Positions 1 through 11,693 are shown, counted from the stretch's first letter. The stretch is 64,000 nucleotides of DNA from Endomychus coccineus (GCA_958510875.1 OY294067.1:200200524-200264523); one strand, 5' to 3'. The notes: generated by a model from the sequence alone, not told the origin. Made by a program: numbers and translations.

Positions 1-1670
1 AAGCTGAGCATGAGCCATTTATTGTCATACCTCCTGCCTTTGGGATTCTTTACCTTTGCTGCTTTGAAACATTCCTGAACTAATGTGGCCTGAAAAATAA
101 TTAAAAAGCAATAGGTATCAAATAAATGATAATATACGTAACGTATAATTATTATTATTATTATTATTACCTGTTCAGAAGGAAGATTCGACTTTAAGAT
201 TTTTTCATCGAGACTTTCAGCTTCAATTTTCTCTATTTTCATCCTATGACTCTTGATTCTGTCCTGCAGCATATTCAATTTATTTTCTTTCCTGGTCAGA
301 CGTCGAGTTTTCATTTTCTGCTTCTTGCAGGATCTTCCCATACGTTGCTTTTTCTTCTTTGAGTTGTCTACAGCTTTGAATAAAGTTCTCTCCAGAGTAT
401 GGCATTTCAAACAAATGGTCCCATGTGGTATGACAATAGGACATTGTTTGTGTCGCATAACATTTTTGTCTTTGTATGCACTTTGGAAATTCAAATTTTG
501 GAACATCTCATAGAAGGGATATCCAGAGCAGGAACTTGTCTGGTGAGCTATTGAACACTTGAAATCCTCAACAGTGACGGGTGTTGGTTGGATTGATATT
601 GGATTTCCCATAACCCTTTCCTGAATTTTTGAATCAGCGTTGATTACGACTTCTCGAAGGATATTATTTTTATATGAGGCGAAGATCAGAACACCTGACG
701 TTGCATCGTGATGCGAAGTCCAATCTGCAATTTCATGTCTGACAGCTAAAATGTTGTTGAATTGACAGGCATCCATTAGATTGTCCGTACTAAAAATAAA
801 AATTAAAAAGAAGACAATAGTTAGCTATACGTACAATTTTGATAAAAAAAAAATAATAATAAAAAAATAACTTACATGGATGAGGTGTCCAATTCCATTG
901 CCATTGGTGAATCTGGACCACTTGATGTATATGGCGAACTTGAACCACTTGATATATCGTCTGATGATATGCCCGTACTACAAAAAATCAATAAATAATA
1001 TTACATGAATATGTAATATAAATATGAACTTATTTGAACTCACATTGATAAGATACTGCATTCCAATGGGGAAGGAGGATCTGCAATATTCACAGGTAAA
1101 GGTACTGCACTTGGTCTCAAACGATTCATCTTATAGGGAACCTGTAAAAAAAAATAATAAATTCAATTTAGATTCATTGATTAAAAAATATATAATTTTA
1201 AAAAGTTATAATTTTTGTTTATTAATCTTTACCAATAAAGTTGTTCGGTTCATCGAATAAAGAAGTTTGATTCCTGTCATCGAATAACTATTTTCATCGA
1301 GAAATTTGGTTTTTGTCATACAATAAAGAAGCTGGATGCTTTTCATCACATAACTGTTATCATCGAATAAAGAAATTTGGTTAATAGTAAAAAAAGTACT
1401 TAATAGTAAAATAAAAAAAAGGAGTTGACAGCAAAATTTAAAAAAAGAGTACAAAAATAAAAAATGAGAAAAGCAAAAAAATCACTAAATAAAAAATTAA
1501 ATACTTACGCTTACTATTAGAATTTCACCGTTTTTTCCTCTTGTCTCTGGGGATCCTTTCAACACGTCATTTTTATCAAAATGTTCTTCACAAACAAATG
1601 ATTTTATAGGCAAATTACACTTGATTGCAAGATTTTCAATCCACACTTTACCTACGTTTTTCACAATCAT
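1..1670 (-). CDS. P-element/THAP-type transposase, 5' exons, cut by window start
   Basis: Five exons on the minus strand, at 1509-1670, 1044-1141, 876-977, 171-789 and 1-89 (continuing off the window), are joined by GT...AG introns and keep one open frame with compatible phases. The first exon carries the C-terminal half of a THAP zinc finger (W in KVWIEN, then VCEEHF). The second holds the post-THAP linker PYKMNRLRPSAVP. The long fourth exon has CxxC (ICLKCHTLE) and a lysine/arginine-rich coiled coil. The fifth begins the transposase core (GRRYDNKWLMLS). This order matches P-element and THAP9-like transposases, which bind element ends through THAP. The N-terminal CxxC half of the THAP finger is absent upstream of the ATG at 1670. 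An AG inside that exon (just before GKVWIEN) could be an acceptor for an exon I cannot find. The frame is intact as far as visible, so this may be a live or domesticated transposase. Confidence 0.72.
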
Positions 1671-2012
1671 TTAAAAAAAACTTTTCACTGTTTTATCACG
1701 ACGCACATAACACGAGATACACCGATGAACACCCATAATGACACTTTGAAATATTAATAATTAGCACAACGAATAACAAATTTTTATTTATTTTAACAAC
1801 GATCGATTCTGGTAGAATTTCATTTTTATGTTTAAAATGCCTGTACATATGCTACCAGCTATCCTCTCCCATTAAAACATTGGAAGATGCGGGTCCCGAT
1901 AGTAACGCCACCATGTGGAGTCTACACGAATCGGTCCGATAAGAGCTTCATTTTTCATAAGGGAGATGCACTCCCACCCTTTCCTTGCAAGGTGGAGCAC
2001 CTCCGCACATTT
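1671..2012. other. non-coding stretch upstream of the THAP gene
   Basis: No coding similarity or RNA gene seen. The upstream side of the P-like gene should lie here, but I could not find a THAP CxxC exon on either strand. Confidence 0.4.
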
Positions 2013-2314
2013 ACCGACCAGCTAAAGAATTGTTACTTGCGATTTTTCAAGATCGTGTTATAAGCAGACATTTTGCAAATTCATGGTCACCAAGATCGCC
2101 TGATCTTAACCCAGCGGATTACTGGCTGTGAGGTTATTTAAAAAATTTGGTGTTTAGAACACGGCCAACAACGTTGGAGGAATTAAAGGACAGTATCAGA
2201 AGGCAAATTAATGCAATTCAACCAGAAATGTTGAATAGTGCTGTATACAATTTGGAGGAACGGTTGGTAGTTTTAGAACAACAAAATGAAAGTCATATCG
2301 AGCATTTGCGATAA
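2013..2314 (+). pseudogene. mariner-like transposase C-terminal fragment
   Basis: The plus strand reads as the end of a Tc1/mariner-superfamily DDE transposase of the long-C-terminus type common in insects. Visible are SPRSPDLNPADYWL with the third catalytic acid (PDLNPAD), then GYLKNLVF, TLEELKDSIRRQINAI and a terminal SHIEHLR followed by TAA. A TGA sits exactly where a conserved Trp is expected after YWL, which looks like a TGG-to-TGA change. There is no upstream catalytic half and no TIR. It is a dead, 5'-truncated fragment. Confidence 0.75.
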
Positions 2315-2574
2315 CTACTGTTTAACATCAGAAATCCCATCACGTAGAAACTAGATTCCATTTACTTTTTGTTATTAATTTGATTTGCTAAAAATATATA
2401 ATAAGTTGAAATATATCCTTTACTTTATGATAACTTTTAATAAAGATTCTTGACCCAGGTTTGAATTATATATAAATTCTCGGGAAATAGGTAACACTAA
2501 CATATATGCTTATTATTATACCGTGCTAAATACTTGCTTGGAAATCCACCAGTCTGAAAAATTTATGATGTAAT

Positions 2575-2945
2575 GCTATATAGGTTTGAACTTATGTCTG
2601 TGATTAGTCCAGTTCTTATTCCATTATTACCAACAGCTTTTCTATTTTGCAGTGCTTGTATAATATTTTCTACTTCTTTTTGATCTGTGGGTTAGTGGAT
2701 TTTTTTCCTCTATATTTTTCATTTTTGTATATTTTTTGGCTAGATTATCTCCCAGTATTGGTTAAATTTATGTGCAATGATATTGGTGTTTGTAATTATA
2801 TTCTCTGTGACTTTAATTTTGTCTATTTTTATTTGTTTACCACTATTTTTATTACAACGTTCTTTGATAACATTCCATAGCTGTGTGGAATTATTTTTGT
2901 AATGTTCCAGATTATTTTGACAGTAACGTTTTTTGGATTGATTTG
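2575..2945 (-). pseudogene. non-LTR retrotransposon linker/RT scrap
   Basis: Read on the minus strand this resembles the segment between endonuclease and reverse transcriptase in Jockey/CR1-type ORF2: LWNVIKERCNKNSGKQIK, then AHKFNQYW, then a block ending IIQALQNRKAVGNNGIRT, which corresponds to the region before RT motif 1. A stop lies between the blocks, and neither the endonuclease nor the RT active site is present. I infer an old fragment; the clade is undetermined. Confidence 0.5.
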
Positions 2946-3289
2946 TTTATTGTGTTAATAAATCCCCAAGAATAAAAAATAAAAGTAATTATGACATAAC
3001 TTTTATAGTCTTTGGCACAATAAGGAATTTATATCCATCGATAGTGGAGAATATGAACTCAGGTTATTCTTAATATCGATAATGGATTTATATAGGAAAT
3101 TAGTTGAATTATAGATTTTCCCGCAAACTGTTTCAAGACATCCAAAATTACTTAATCCGTGGTCACGTATCCCCGAAATCAATTTAAATTGTATAGTCAT
3201 TAAGCAACTGTTTGTTTATGGCCGCGATGGGTGAACCCTCGGGTTGTAAAGTTTTGTAGTGTTGTGGCCACTGTAAGGTTTAAAGTGAC

Positions 3290-3640
3290 CTTTTGTATTT
3301 AATGATCTCAACTATGAATTGCAGTAATGTTATTAGAATTTATGGGAGGTTCAATGTACCAAATAGAACTACCAAAGTCGACCTTAATATTATGATATTT
3401 ACAAAATTCTACACACAGTATTATTGCCTGTTGTATAGTCGGAATAACGCTAAATTTAACTTTAAGTTTGAATGTTATTGAACAATATAGGAACGTCAAC
3501 TATTCCTTAGACAGGTTGATGTAAGCAATCAGCAGTATACTTTACTCATATTGTTACTCTTAGATATTGACAATTTTTATTTTACAATAATGAAATTAAA
3601 TGAACCAATAACATTAATGTTAGAACCTGTATCTAACAGT
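3290..3640 (-). pseudogene. retropepsin-like protease remnant of an LTR retroelement
   Basis: On the minus strand, LPALLDTGSNINVIG carries the DTG active-site motif of a retroviral-type aspartic protease. In the next stretch, KFSVIPTIQQAIILCVEFCK fits the hydrophobic second half of a Gypsy-type protease. The frame is interrupted between the two parts. It belongs with the gag remnant at 5690-6618. RT and integrase are missing, so the element is internally deleted. Confidence 0.6.
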
Positions 3641-4262
3641 GCAGGAAGAGAATCCTCAAAAAGATTAATGTTCAAATGAGGTCTCGTTGTCACCAGATAA
3701 GCTTGGAAAAATCAGACAAAAAGTTCAAGGTGAATAGAATTCTCTATTTGTAACCAACCATGTCGAAGGTTCCTTTTATTTTCTGATGTTTTTATTTGTG
3801 GAAGTATCTGCGTTTTGCTTTGACGTTGAAGCCAGAGTTAGGCATGTAGGCTTCGTTGATGTGTTTTGTGACCCGCATTTCTTAAAAGAAGATGACTTCA
3901 CTATGTTAGGTATCCCACACCCAAAACAAAACAGTTTTCCTACGAGCTGAACAATATATATGTTACTGTGAATGTCCGATATTAGTGAATGTTAAGATGC
4001 ACCAGTGTATGTCGACAATCACCAATATTAATGGTGTAAGTCCGAAATTATTTCAATATTTTGTTTATTTTGGACATACACCGGTGAATGTTAACATACT
4101 CCAAGGCGATTTTGTTTGTCTCAGATACTGCAATTTACTAATTACGTGAATGCTTACACACGCCAGTGTTTGTTCGAAATGAAGTGAGAAAGTTAGAGTG
4201 CTATTGTTCTCTTTTTTTTCCACGCCGACCACCCCTCGCCGCACCGCTAATAGGGCAGAATA

Positions 4263-5110
4263 TCAGGATCCGAAATATGTTTACTGTGCAACAGAATAAG
4301 GAAACTAGAAGAAATATAGAATTAGCGAAACTTGGACTTCAAGATCAAGGAAGAAAAATGCTTAAAGTATCGCAGGCAAATTTTTTTCCTCCAAAATGTG
4401 GAGATACTGTAAGGTTGCGTGCAGGGTCGGATTTAGAGAGTCTGGATGCCTCGGGGCAACAAAGGAGTGAAGGTCCCCTGGCCCCAAATTATTTTCCAAA
4501 TGAAATGAACAATTTTTTCAGTCGAGTTTTTCAATAAATAATTTATTGTGAAACCAAGTGAATTTTTTTAGTATTTAACAAACATATATAACTAAAATCG
4601 GAAACAAGAATTAGCGAAAAAAAAAATCAAAGAAAAAGTTGTTTACTAGTGTTTACTAGTCGGAATTTAAAAGATTTTTTTTCTCCGAAGTCTATTGTGG
4701 GGGCCCCTCTTTTGTGGAGGCCCGGGGGCTTTAGCCCCGGTTGCCCTCCCCTAAATCCGGTAGTGGTTGCGTGTTCCTGATGTTGACAGAGGTCGCCAGA
4801 AATATCCTTACATGTGTTACAAATGTGGATGGTGACTATTATCAACTGGCTACAAAACATGGGACGTAATCACAGATGTATACTAGAAATCAGTTTTCCA
4901 TCTGTAAGGAAAATTTTATCGATATATCTGAAACTTCTTCTACAAAAATATCAATGCGTGAAATTGTTGCTTTGGAATCAAGATTTGGAGGACGATGATA
5001 TAAGCGTTCCAATTGTGCACAAAAATGCAACACCAAGAAATGTAAGTGTGAAGTTCGTGGAGTTATTTGTATTTCTGAGTGCCATAACAGTTTGCCATGT
5101 ACTAATAAAT
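4263..5110 (+). pseudogene. C-terminus of a KRBA2/GIN-type integrase, split by a hAT MITE
   Basis: The plus frame reads through a helix rich in K/E/L (KMLKVSQANFFPPKCGDTVRLR), which is interrupted by the MITE at 4421-4764. It resumes at VPDVDRGRQK, changes frame, then reads YQLATKHGT and MYTRNQF, a stop, and finally a cysteine cluster (CNTKKCKCEVRGVICISECHNS) ending with CTNK and a stop near 5110. Known KRBA2-like integrase proteins end with the same order: GDTVR/DVDRGR, TKHG/YTRNQF, CXC-like cluster. The catalytic DDE core is absent. Frameshifts and stops make this a pseudogene. Confidence 0.68.
4421..4764. mobile_element. hAT MITE, 344 bp, with exact 8-bp TSD
   Basis: The element starts gcagggtcggatttag and ends ctaaatccggtagt, forming an imperfect TIR typical of hAT MITEs. 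It is flanked by identical 8-bp copies of ggttgcgt at 4413-4420 and 4765-4772. Its interior folds further (cctcggggcaac against gttgccctcccc, and ggggcccct blocks). Removing it with one TSD copy rejoins the integrase frame from VRLR to VPDVD, which confirms the boundaries. It has no coding capacity. Confidence 0.9.
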
Positions 5111-5689
5111 AAGTTTTTTTCTCAAATCTCTTATAGCGAAAAATGCTGTAACACCCAATTACCTATGAGTAGGTACGTTATAAAGAATGGGTATTTTTTG
5201 AAATAGGGCAATAGCATTAATAATAAGTGTACGTTATTGTTAACCTCACTTGACAGGTAATGCTATTTGTATTACCGATTTAAGATTTTAATTAATAAAC
5301 AAGTTCTACGTTATTTTTCACCTTACTTGGCAGGTAATGCTATTTGTATTACTGATTTAAGATTTTGATTAATAAACAAGTTCTGTTTGTTTCATTTATT
5401 ATAGTTCTATGATTTTATTTATTGTAACAATTTGTGAGTTCAGACCCGACCTTCTGTTTTGCAGATATCTTTGCTAAATCATCATAATTTAACTCATCAT
5501 GAAGAGAATGAAGATTAACCAAGTCGTCGTGGTGTATGATAACATTCACTGGTGAATGACCGAAAACATAAAGAACAGAATAAATAACAAACAATCACCA
5601 GCTAGCTTGGTGGTTGTTAACATACACCAGTGTATCCTAAGATACACTCCGCTTCGGACATTCACAGCAACATATATACTTCTATCCTT

Positions 5690-6618
5690 AAGATCAACAG
5701 TTCCAACAAATGACCGGAGAGAAAGTTTGTAATGCATTAACTGCAGGTCTAAATTTAGTTTTAGATATGTTTTCTTGTACAATGCTTCGTCTGTTGAAGC
5801 GGAATTGGAAATCTTCGATTTGTCTACAGTTTAAACTTAAATCCTTCAAAGGTGTGATATTTTGCAAGGTAAATTGATTTAAAATATGAGGTTGTAAATT
5901 AGACATAGCTTGTTCAAGTCTACCTTTTCTCGTCAGGACAATCTTTCAGCCTGGAGAATAGTTTTTCAAGCAAAGCAAACTGCATTCCTCTCCTGGAAGT
6001 GGCTTGCTTTTCTTATTTGATTCCAGATACCAAAATCAAGATATTTGGGTAAACATTCAGATTTATGACTTCAATTAATTGTAACCCTAAACAAACAGTA
6101 GTTCTAATGGACCTAAGCCTACAAAAAATAAATCCCATTTATATACTGGTACCTTGGAACGACAAGAAGGCATTCCAAAGTTAATTGGAGGAGTCGGAGT
6201 TGAAGAATGTTGAGTTTGCTCAACAGGACGAAGTTTGATAACATGATAACAAATTCTCCTCCAGAGAAAGAACATCAGTCGTCAGTTGATCTTCAAGGAT
6301 TTTATCACTTAAGGAGTCAGGATTAAGTCTGTCTATGCGGGAAGATAAGTGATTGAGCCTAGTTTGAATTCCCTTAGCATAGTCACCCGGTTATCCTTGA
6401 TACACTTCTTTAATATCTCCCAGAGATTCAGATATTTCCGCAATACTTTCCGCGAATTGAAATTCATCATTAACTGAAGTCAAGCTCCTGTCATGTTGTT
6501 CCCTATGTAAGCAACCTCTTAAAAGTTTACGTTTTGTATTAATGTCAACTTCAGTAAATTGACCCGTAATAGCCAACTCGGAAGATGACTCTTCAGTTTT
6601 CAAAAAGTTAGGTTCCAT
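5690..6618 (-). pseudogene. gag remnant of an LTR retroelement
   Basis: On the minus strand an ATG at 6618 opens a 75-codon frame starting MEPNFLKTEESSSELAIT. After shifts it is followed by RLNHLSSRIDRLNPDSLSDKIL and an acidic, coiled-coil-like stretch. This has the look of a Gypsy-type gag N-terminus, but no major homology or zinc-knuckle motif can be confirmed by eye. It has several stops and is separated from the protease remnant by the Ginger-like insertion. The assignment is inferred mainly from the adjacent DTG protease. Confidence 0.4.
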
Positions 6619-7378
6619 AATTAATAAAAATTCGTCAAATTCAATAATAAATCACTAGGTAAATGTCAGATAATTTCGGTGTAAACTCAAGTAAATTAAT
6701 CGAATGTCAGATAAGGAAAATCATATAAATAACCAATTTTTGACTTGATATTTGTGTATTTTCCCTTATTAACCATCAACAATGTTCTAAACCACGTTAA
6801 ATGTGTGGCCACTGTAAGGTTTTGAAGTGACCATTTGTGTTTGATGTTCCCAACTAGCTCACCAGGATATTATACACTCAGGGCTAGTAGTGATACATGT
6901 CCTTAAATTCTTGATTGATTGGATCCCCCTGAGAGCCAACTGCTTTAGCCAAAAAAGTTAAGATAGAATCCACAATCAATAATTTCTGGCACTACGAGGA
7001 GAATAAATGTTGATGATTATATCAGAGAAATAAAGACACGTTTCAACCCAACAATTTGGTTTAAATCCTCTGAGGAATCATTATATAATTAAAAATTAGT
7101 TTAGCTAATGTTCTTCAATACTTCAACAGTATTTTTATTAGAGGATGAGGGTGATTCTTTATTATCTATAGTGTTATAGAGTATCCACCGCGTGAACTAT
7201 TTTATACTTTATTAGTTAAATTGATGTAAGATTTGAATGTATTTATTCAAAATATAACTATTTATGAAGACAATTATATTATGAAAAATGTACCAAACCC
7301 AGATGAAAAGAAACTGAAACAAATGGATATTAAGTTTAGTTCTGTAAAACGTAAGGTAGAAAAAGGTGTAATTATATA
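6619..7378. other. non-coding; 48-bp repeat copy and half-MITE
   Basis: It holds a copy (6807-6855) of a sequence that also occurs at about 3263-3310 (tgtggccactgtaagg...), in the same orientation on the other side of the gag/protease remnant. At about 7115-7165 it holds tattttta-ttagaggatgagggtgatt, similar to the arms of the MITE at 34884-35045. No convincing gene was seen. Confidence 0.4.
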
Positions 7379-8745
7379 TGACGTTCCTTGTCACTTTTTC
7401 GGTAAAATGCTTACTGTTGTAAACTCCAAATCCTCGGATGCCAGATTTTTCTGAAGGCTTACTCCTTCTTGAGGACTTCTGCTAGGGTCCTCACCACAAG
7501 GCTTGTCACAATGCTATCTATGATAGCCTTGTCCCTAGGGTAGCTACAGTGAAGTATAACCAGGGCCCATTGAGCAGAAGAACAGTATCAAAACTGTAGG
7601 CCTCAATTACAATTGATACTTGGTTATAACTTAGCTCGTTAAAAGATGGAGCAGAAATAACTTATTAAAACGGGGAATTCCAAATATTAAATATATATTA
7701 TTAATAAATACACTTTCAGAATAATTAATGAAAGCAATTGAACGGTATATGACACAAAAATCCACCCATTGGAAAATGTAAAGAAGCTCAATCGGTATAA
7801 GGAAACAACATATCTATATTTACGATATGTTCGGTCTTTAATTTCTATTCAACGGTACGGAATCGGTTAATGAATGATTTACATTTATCAATTTATGGTA
7901 AACACGAATCAGGCAGGTCTCAGAGTAATAAAAAGTGTATGGTAATTATTCAGATAGGATTATTACTTGAAATGTTCGTAACACACCACGGAAATCAATA
8001 TATCGTAATGCCGGGAAATAAATATTAAGCTATCATTTACCTTATGTAAATTCACTAATACAGAACACTATTATTAACACTTTCAGAGTGATACAATCCG
8101 AATTCTCAATCTTTAACTAACCTGTGAAAATGATACTAATCTAATCACTCCATAACGGTACTATTAACTAATTCTGAATTCGGATTAATAATCTATAATT
8201 ATAATTATAATCCCGATCTTTTGTCTGTCACTCCCTTTTATATGTTTTCGAGGTTCTGGTCAAGTCCGTACCACCAATTCCTCACCTTGTGCCGGGGCCC
8301 TTTTCATTTATATCCTGAACAATGCTTGAAAGTGGCGCTACTTTTTAGGTCTAAGATTCGCGCTCATGATCCTCCGGTAGTTTCTCCCCGGCGTAGTAAA
8401 CAAATGTTATCGGAGTTTTTTGGTTGTACGCAGTTTTTACATATAAGGTTGTACAAACTTCGATGCGTTAATTTACCAGATCCCCGTTTTTGCAACATGA
8501 GGTAATTGGAACGAATGCAAATTTTTTGAGCGGGCATGAATGCACTAAATGCGATTCATTTATTGAAATAATCACACTTATTCAAAATTACGGAGATTTA
8601 GAAAAGTGACTATCACGGAATGCACATTCGGAGCTCACCCCTATCTGTTGAAATAGTGAACTGTCTAACCGGAGTTTACATGTAATATTCGTACTTCCTG
8701 CCTTATCTGAAATAGATGATATTTCGAAATTTAAGCTTCGTTACA
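7379..8745 (-). repeat. Gypsy LTR 1 (3' LTR of the minus-strand element)
   Basis: About 1.37 kb, reading TG...CA on the minus strand (tgtaacgaagcttaa ... cgtca). It is homologous along most of its length to the split LTR at 12336-12641 plus 17942-18982, including tagggtcctcaccacaagg, ccctagggtagctacagtg and the cttcg-ttaca end. A third, divergent copy in the opposite orientation starts at 61983. No clear TSD matches across the full element. Confidence 0.8.
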
Positions 8746-8879
8746 TAAATTCGGTTGAAATTGAAGAGTGCTATTCTTTCAGTTTTCAATTCTCATTTGA
8801 GAATTCATACGAAAAAAAAAAATCTAATATAAAGGTAAGATAGCCTAACCTGGAGTTAAAACTTCCTTTTCCTTCGTCA

Positions 8880-9640
8880 GGAACTTCGTGGAATAAAATA
8901 TCTTACTTGGAACGGAAAATGAAAATTCTTCTGCGGAACGGAAGACTGAACCTCCTCTTCAGAACGGAAAACTGAAACAACTCCTTCGGAACGGAAAAAC
9001 TGAAACTTCTTCAAAACGGAAAAATTGAAACTTCTCCTTCAGAATGAAAAACTTAAAACTTCTTCTTCGGAATGGAACACTCTTCTTCGGAATGGACAAC
9101 TCGAGACTTTTTCTCCGGATTGTAAAACTTAACATCTTCTCCAGAACGGAAAACTTGAAACTTCTTCTTCGGATCGGAAAACTGAAACTACCTCTTTGGA
9201 ATGAAAAACTTAATACTTCTTCGGAACGGAAAATTTGACTTCTTCTGCTGATCTGGAAAATGAATCTTCTTCGGATCGGAAAACTGAATTACTTTTTCGG
9301 AACGGGAAACTGATACTTTTCCTTTGGATCGGAAAACTGGAACAGCTTCTTCGGAATGAAAATCAAAATTCTTCTGCGGAATGGAAAACTAAACTTCTTT
9401 GGAACGGAAAACTTAACTTCTTCGGATTGGAAAACTTGAAACTTCTTCTTCGGAACGGAAAACTTGACGTCTTCGGAACGGAAAACTTAAGACTTCTTCG
9501 GATTGTGAAACTGAACTTCTTCTCTGGAACGAACACTCAAGCTTCTCCTTCAGAAAGGAAAACTTTACTTCTTCTTCGGATCAAAAAGTTTGAAACTTAT
9601 TCGGAATGGAAAACTTGACTTTTTCTCCGGAACGGGAACT
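8880..9640. repeat. degenerate ~25-bp minisatellite inside the Gypsy element
   Basis: Around thirty degenerate units built on cttcttcggaacggaaaact run between the pol remnant and the 3' LTR. Units vary by single bases and small indels (gaacgg/gaatgg/gatcgg). The open frames across it (9044-9238, 9235-9618) are by-products of the repeat with low-complexity translation. It occupies the position where an env or 3' untranslated region would lie. Confidence 0.8.
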
Positions 9641-9850
9641 TCTCACCATTTCGCTGGCATGGGCATGTTCGGCAACGTGTGCACTGTGATCGGTGGTCTT
9701 ACATTGGTTCAGGATTCGGATCGGTAGGAGAATTTTCGTCGGTCTCCATCGGAGCGGTAAAGCAACAGACTATCGAATTCGTTACTCTAAGTTCTCAGTC
9801 AAAATTTGAAAAGGCAGGTGAAAATTTGGTGAATTCATGTGGGGCGGAAT

Positions 9851-10603
9851 TTAGGGCAGATCGAAAATCGTGTAAAAATTTATCCCACGTACGGTGGTCT
9901 CCATTGAAAATTGGGCAATCATGATTTTTAAGGTTCGGTTTGTTCTCTCCACTGGATTGCATTGTGAAGTATATGTAGGAGTGAGGCGGTGCTCAATTCC
10001 AAACTCCTTCGGGAGAGTCTTGAGAATTACACTTTCGTACTGTGTCCCATTGTCCCTGATAACGGTTTCCGGACAACCAAAACGAGATATGATCTCTTCG
10101 TAGAAGGCTTGAGCTACAGCTTGCGCGTTAGTTTTTCTCAACGGCTTACACTGTACCCATTTCGTGAAACGGTCCTGCATGACAAGAATATAGTAGTTTC
10201 TCTTAGCGGATCTTGGTAACGTTCCTACCCAATCGGTGCTTACACATTTCCAAGGAAACTGATTTACGGTCGGCTGCATAAATCCAGGCTGTTGCTGTTG
10301 AGACACCTCGAATGCTTGGCACTGCGTTGATCCACGCACGTACTTTGCTATATCTTGGAATAACCCCCGCCAATAATACTTGCGGGATACTCGCGTAATC
10401 GTCTTGGCAATACAGAAGTGGCGGTACAATCGATTATCTTCAACAAAATAATCCGGATACGCTTCTGAACTCTTTTCAACTTCGGCTTTCATTGAATAAC
10501 AATTCACGGGGGCCTTCAGTACATATACCTCTTGATTGTCATTTATTCCTTCTTTGTTCGGCAATGGAACGCGTGACAGGGTGTCAGCCACACGATTCAA
10601 CAC
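9851..10603 (-). pseudogene. Gypsy integrase, internally deleted
   Basis: The frame begins with the end of RNase H (VADTLSRVPLP, the familiar close of Gypsy RNase H) and moves into integrase. The HHCC zinc domain is mostly missing: the sequence jumps from LYRHFCIA to KYYWRGLFQDIAKYV, losing the HxGH segment. The catalytic core is recognisable, with STDWVG (first D), VIRDNGTQYES (second D) and CNPVERTNR (E). The GPY/chromo end is absent and the frame ends in unrelated residues. Because the zinc domain is lost, this copy cannot integrate by itself. Confidence 0.8.
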
Positions 10604-11060
10604 TCCTTCACATTATTTTATCTCAAAATCGTACTGGTGTGAGAAAATGCTCCAACGAGCCAATCTCCCACTCGGACTCTTAATCTAGTGCAGTCATTTC
10701 AATGACTGGTGGTCACTCAATACGATAAATCTATATCCCTCTAAATATGGTATCATTTTATCAAGGCCCCACACAATAGCCAAACACTCTTTCTCGGTAA
10801 CAGAGTAATTCTTTTCGGCGGATGTAAATGTGGGCAATGATTTGGTCTGCTCCCTCTATATTCTGGGTCAATGCCACAGCAATTTCCACATCCGAAGCAT
10901 CGGTTCGCAATATAAGCGGTCGGTTGAAATGTGGACAAGCCAATACTGGGGCACTGGTCAACATATCTTTCAATTTGTTGAAGGCGACTTGTTGCTCCTC
11001 TCCCCAACTCCAACGTCGATGCTGAACATGAGTGGACGGAATATTGTACCATAGGTGTTT
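10604..11060 (-). pseudogene. Gypsy RT thumb/RNase H remnant
   Basis: Minus-strand reading gives LTSAPVLACPHFNRPLIL-RTDASD, the tether into RNase H with its first catalytic D (TDASD). After frame changes come an SR-E-like block, KECLAIVWGL-like residues and GYRFIVLSDHQSLK. The palm of the RT, including the YxDD box, is not present anywhere upstream. A deletion joins this directly to gag-type sequence. Confidence 0.7.
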
Positions 11061-11693
11061 GTGGAACGGTCGGTGTTTGAGGAATATTTGGTGATTCAGG
11101 AACGGTCGGTGCTTGCATCCACGGTGGTGTCACATTTGACGACGGGGTACTATAACTTGAATAGTTCATAGGATTCGACGAAGAAGAATAAATCGGCGTT
11201 TGCATCGGTGATGTCGTCATTTCTACGGTGTTCGTGTATGTCACTGTGTTCGTAGTTACCCAATACGATATCTGTATCATCGGTGTGCTCCTTATTGACG
11301 GTCTTGACTGAACACCAGCAGGACTAAGCGTCGGTGTTGTGTTTAGTGCAGCTCCGGTTAATGACGCCATGGTACTGGCAATCCTATCTAACAGTCCACG
11401 CGGTGGGGGTGTATTATTCCTTTACGGACACCCTTTACGCACCTCCGACGTAAATCTTAGGCGGTATTACTATGATGAATACTATAATTGGCCAGCACTT
11501 CCTGTAGTTGCGCCTTCTTCAATAAATAAATGCAGTTGACTTTCGAAACAACTTCGGTCACTTCCGTTTGGCTTTCCTCACCATTAGATCAGAATTGTGC
11601 CATTTCGTCAAATTGAGCTAGCCGCTCCTCAATATCGGTAGACGTAGGCTGCGGTATCTTAGGTATAGCAACGGTATACCCAGGGAACTCCAT
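11061..11693 (-). pseudogene. Gypsy gag-like region, Ser/Thr/Pro-rich
   Basis: A minus-strand ATG at 11693 opens MEFPGYTVAIPKIPQP, with DIEERLAQFDEMAQF before a stop. A second open stretch (ATG 11370) is rich in S, T and P (SSSNPMNYSSYSTPSSN, PQTPTVPQTP). Position just inside the 5' LTR indicates gag. No capsid or zinc-knuckle motif is visible, and stops break the frame. Confidence 0.5.

Larger units (their letters stand above)
3961..5672 (+). mobile_element. Ginger/KRBA2-like integrase DNA transposon, deleted
   Basis: The termini form an inverted repeat: TGTTACTGTGAATGTCCG at the left, and the complement of CGGACATTCACAGCAACA at the right. Both sides are flanked by tatata, so the TSD could be a 4-bp tata or longer. 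The subterminal regions repeat gtgaatgt and acaccagtg motifs on both sides. The internal coding remnant (see 4263-5110) is of the GIN/KRBA2-like integrase type, which agrees with Ginger-like transposons (TGT termini, 4-bp TSD). Most of the transposase is gone, so this is a non-autonomous copy. It is inserted in an older LTR-element remnant. Confidence 0.6.

Noticed and set aside
3263..6855. 48-bp direct repeats (tgtggccactgtaagg...) as an LTR pair
   Set aside because: Similarity stops after about 48 bp, too short for LTRs; they could be old ends, but I cannot support it.
9044..9618. Two plus-strand ORFs with leucine/asparagine-rich repeats
   Set aside because: They follow the minisatellite and lie opposite to the Gypsy gene direction; low-complexity artefacts.
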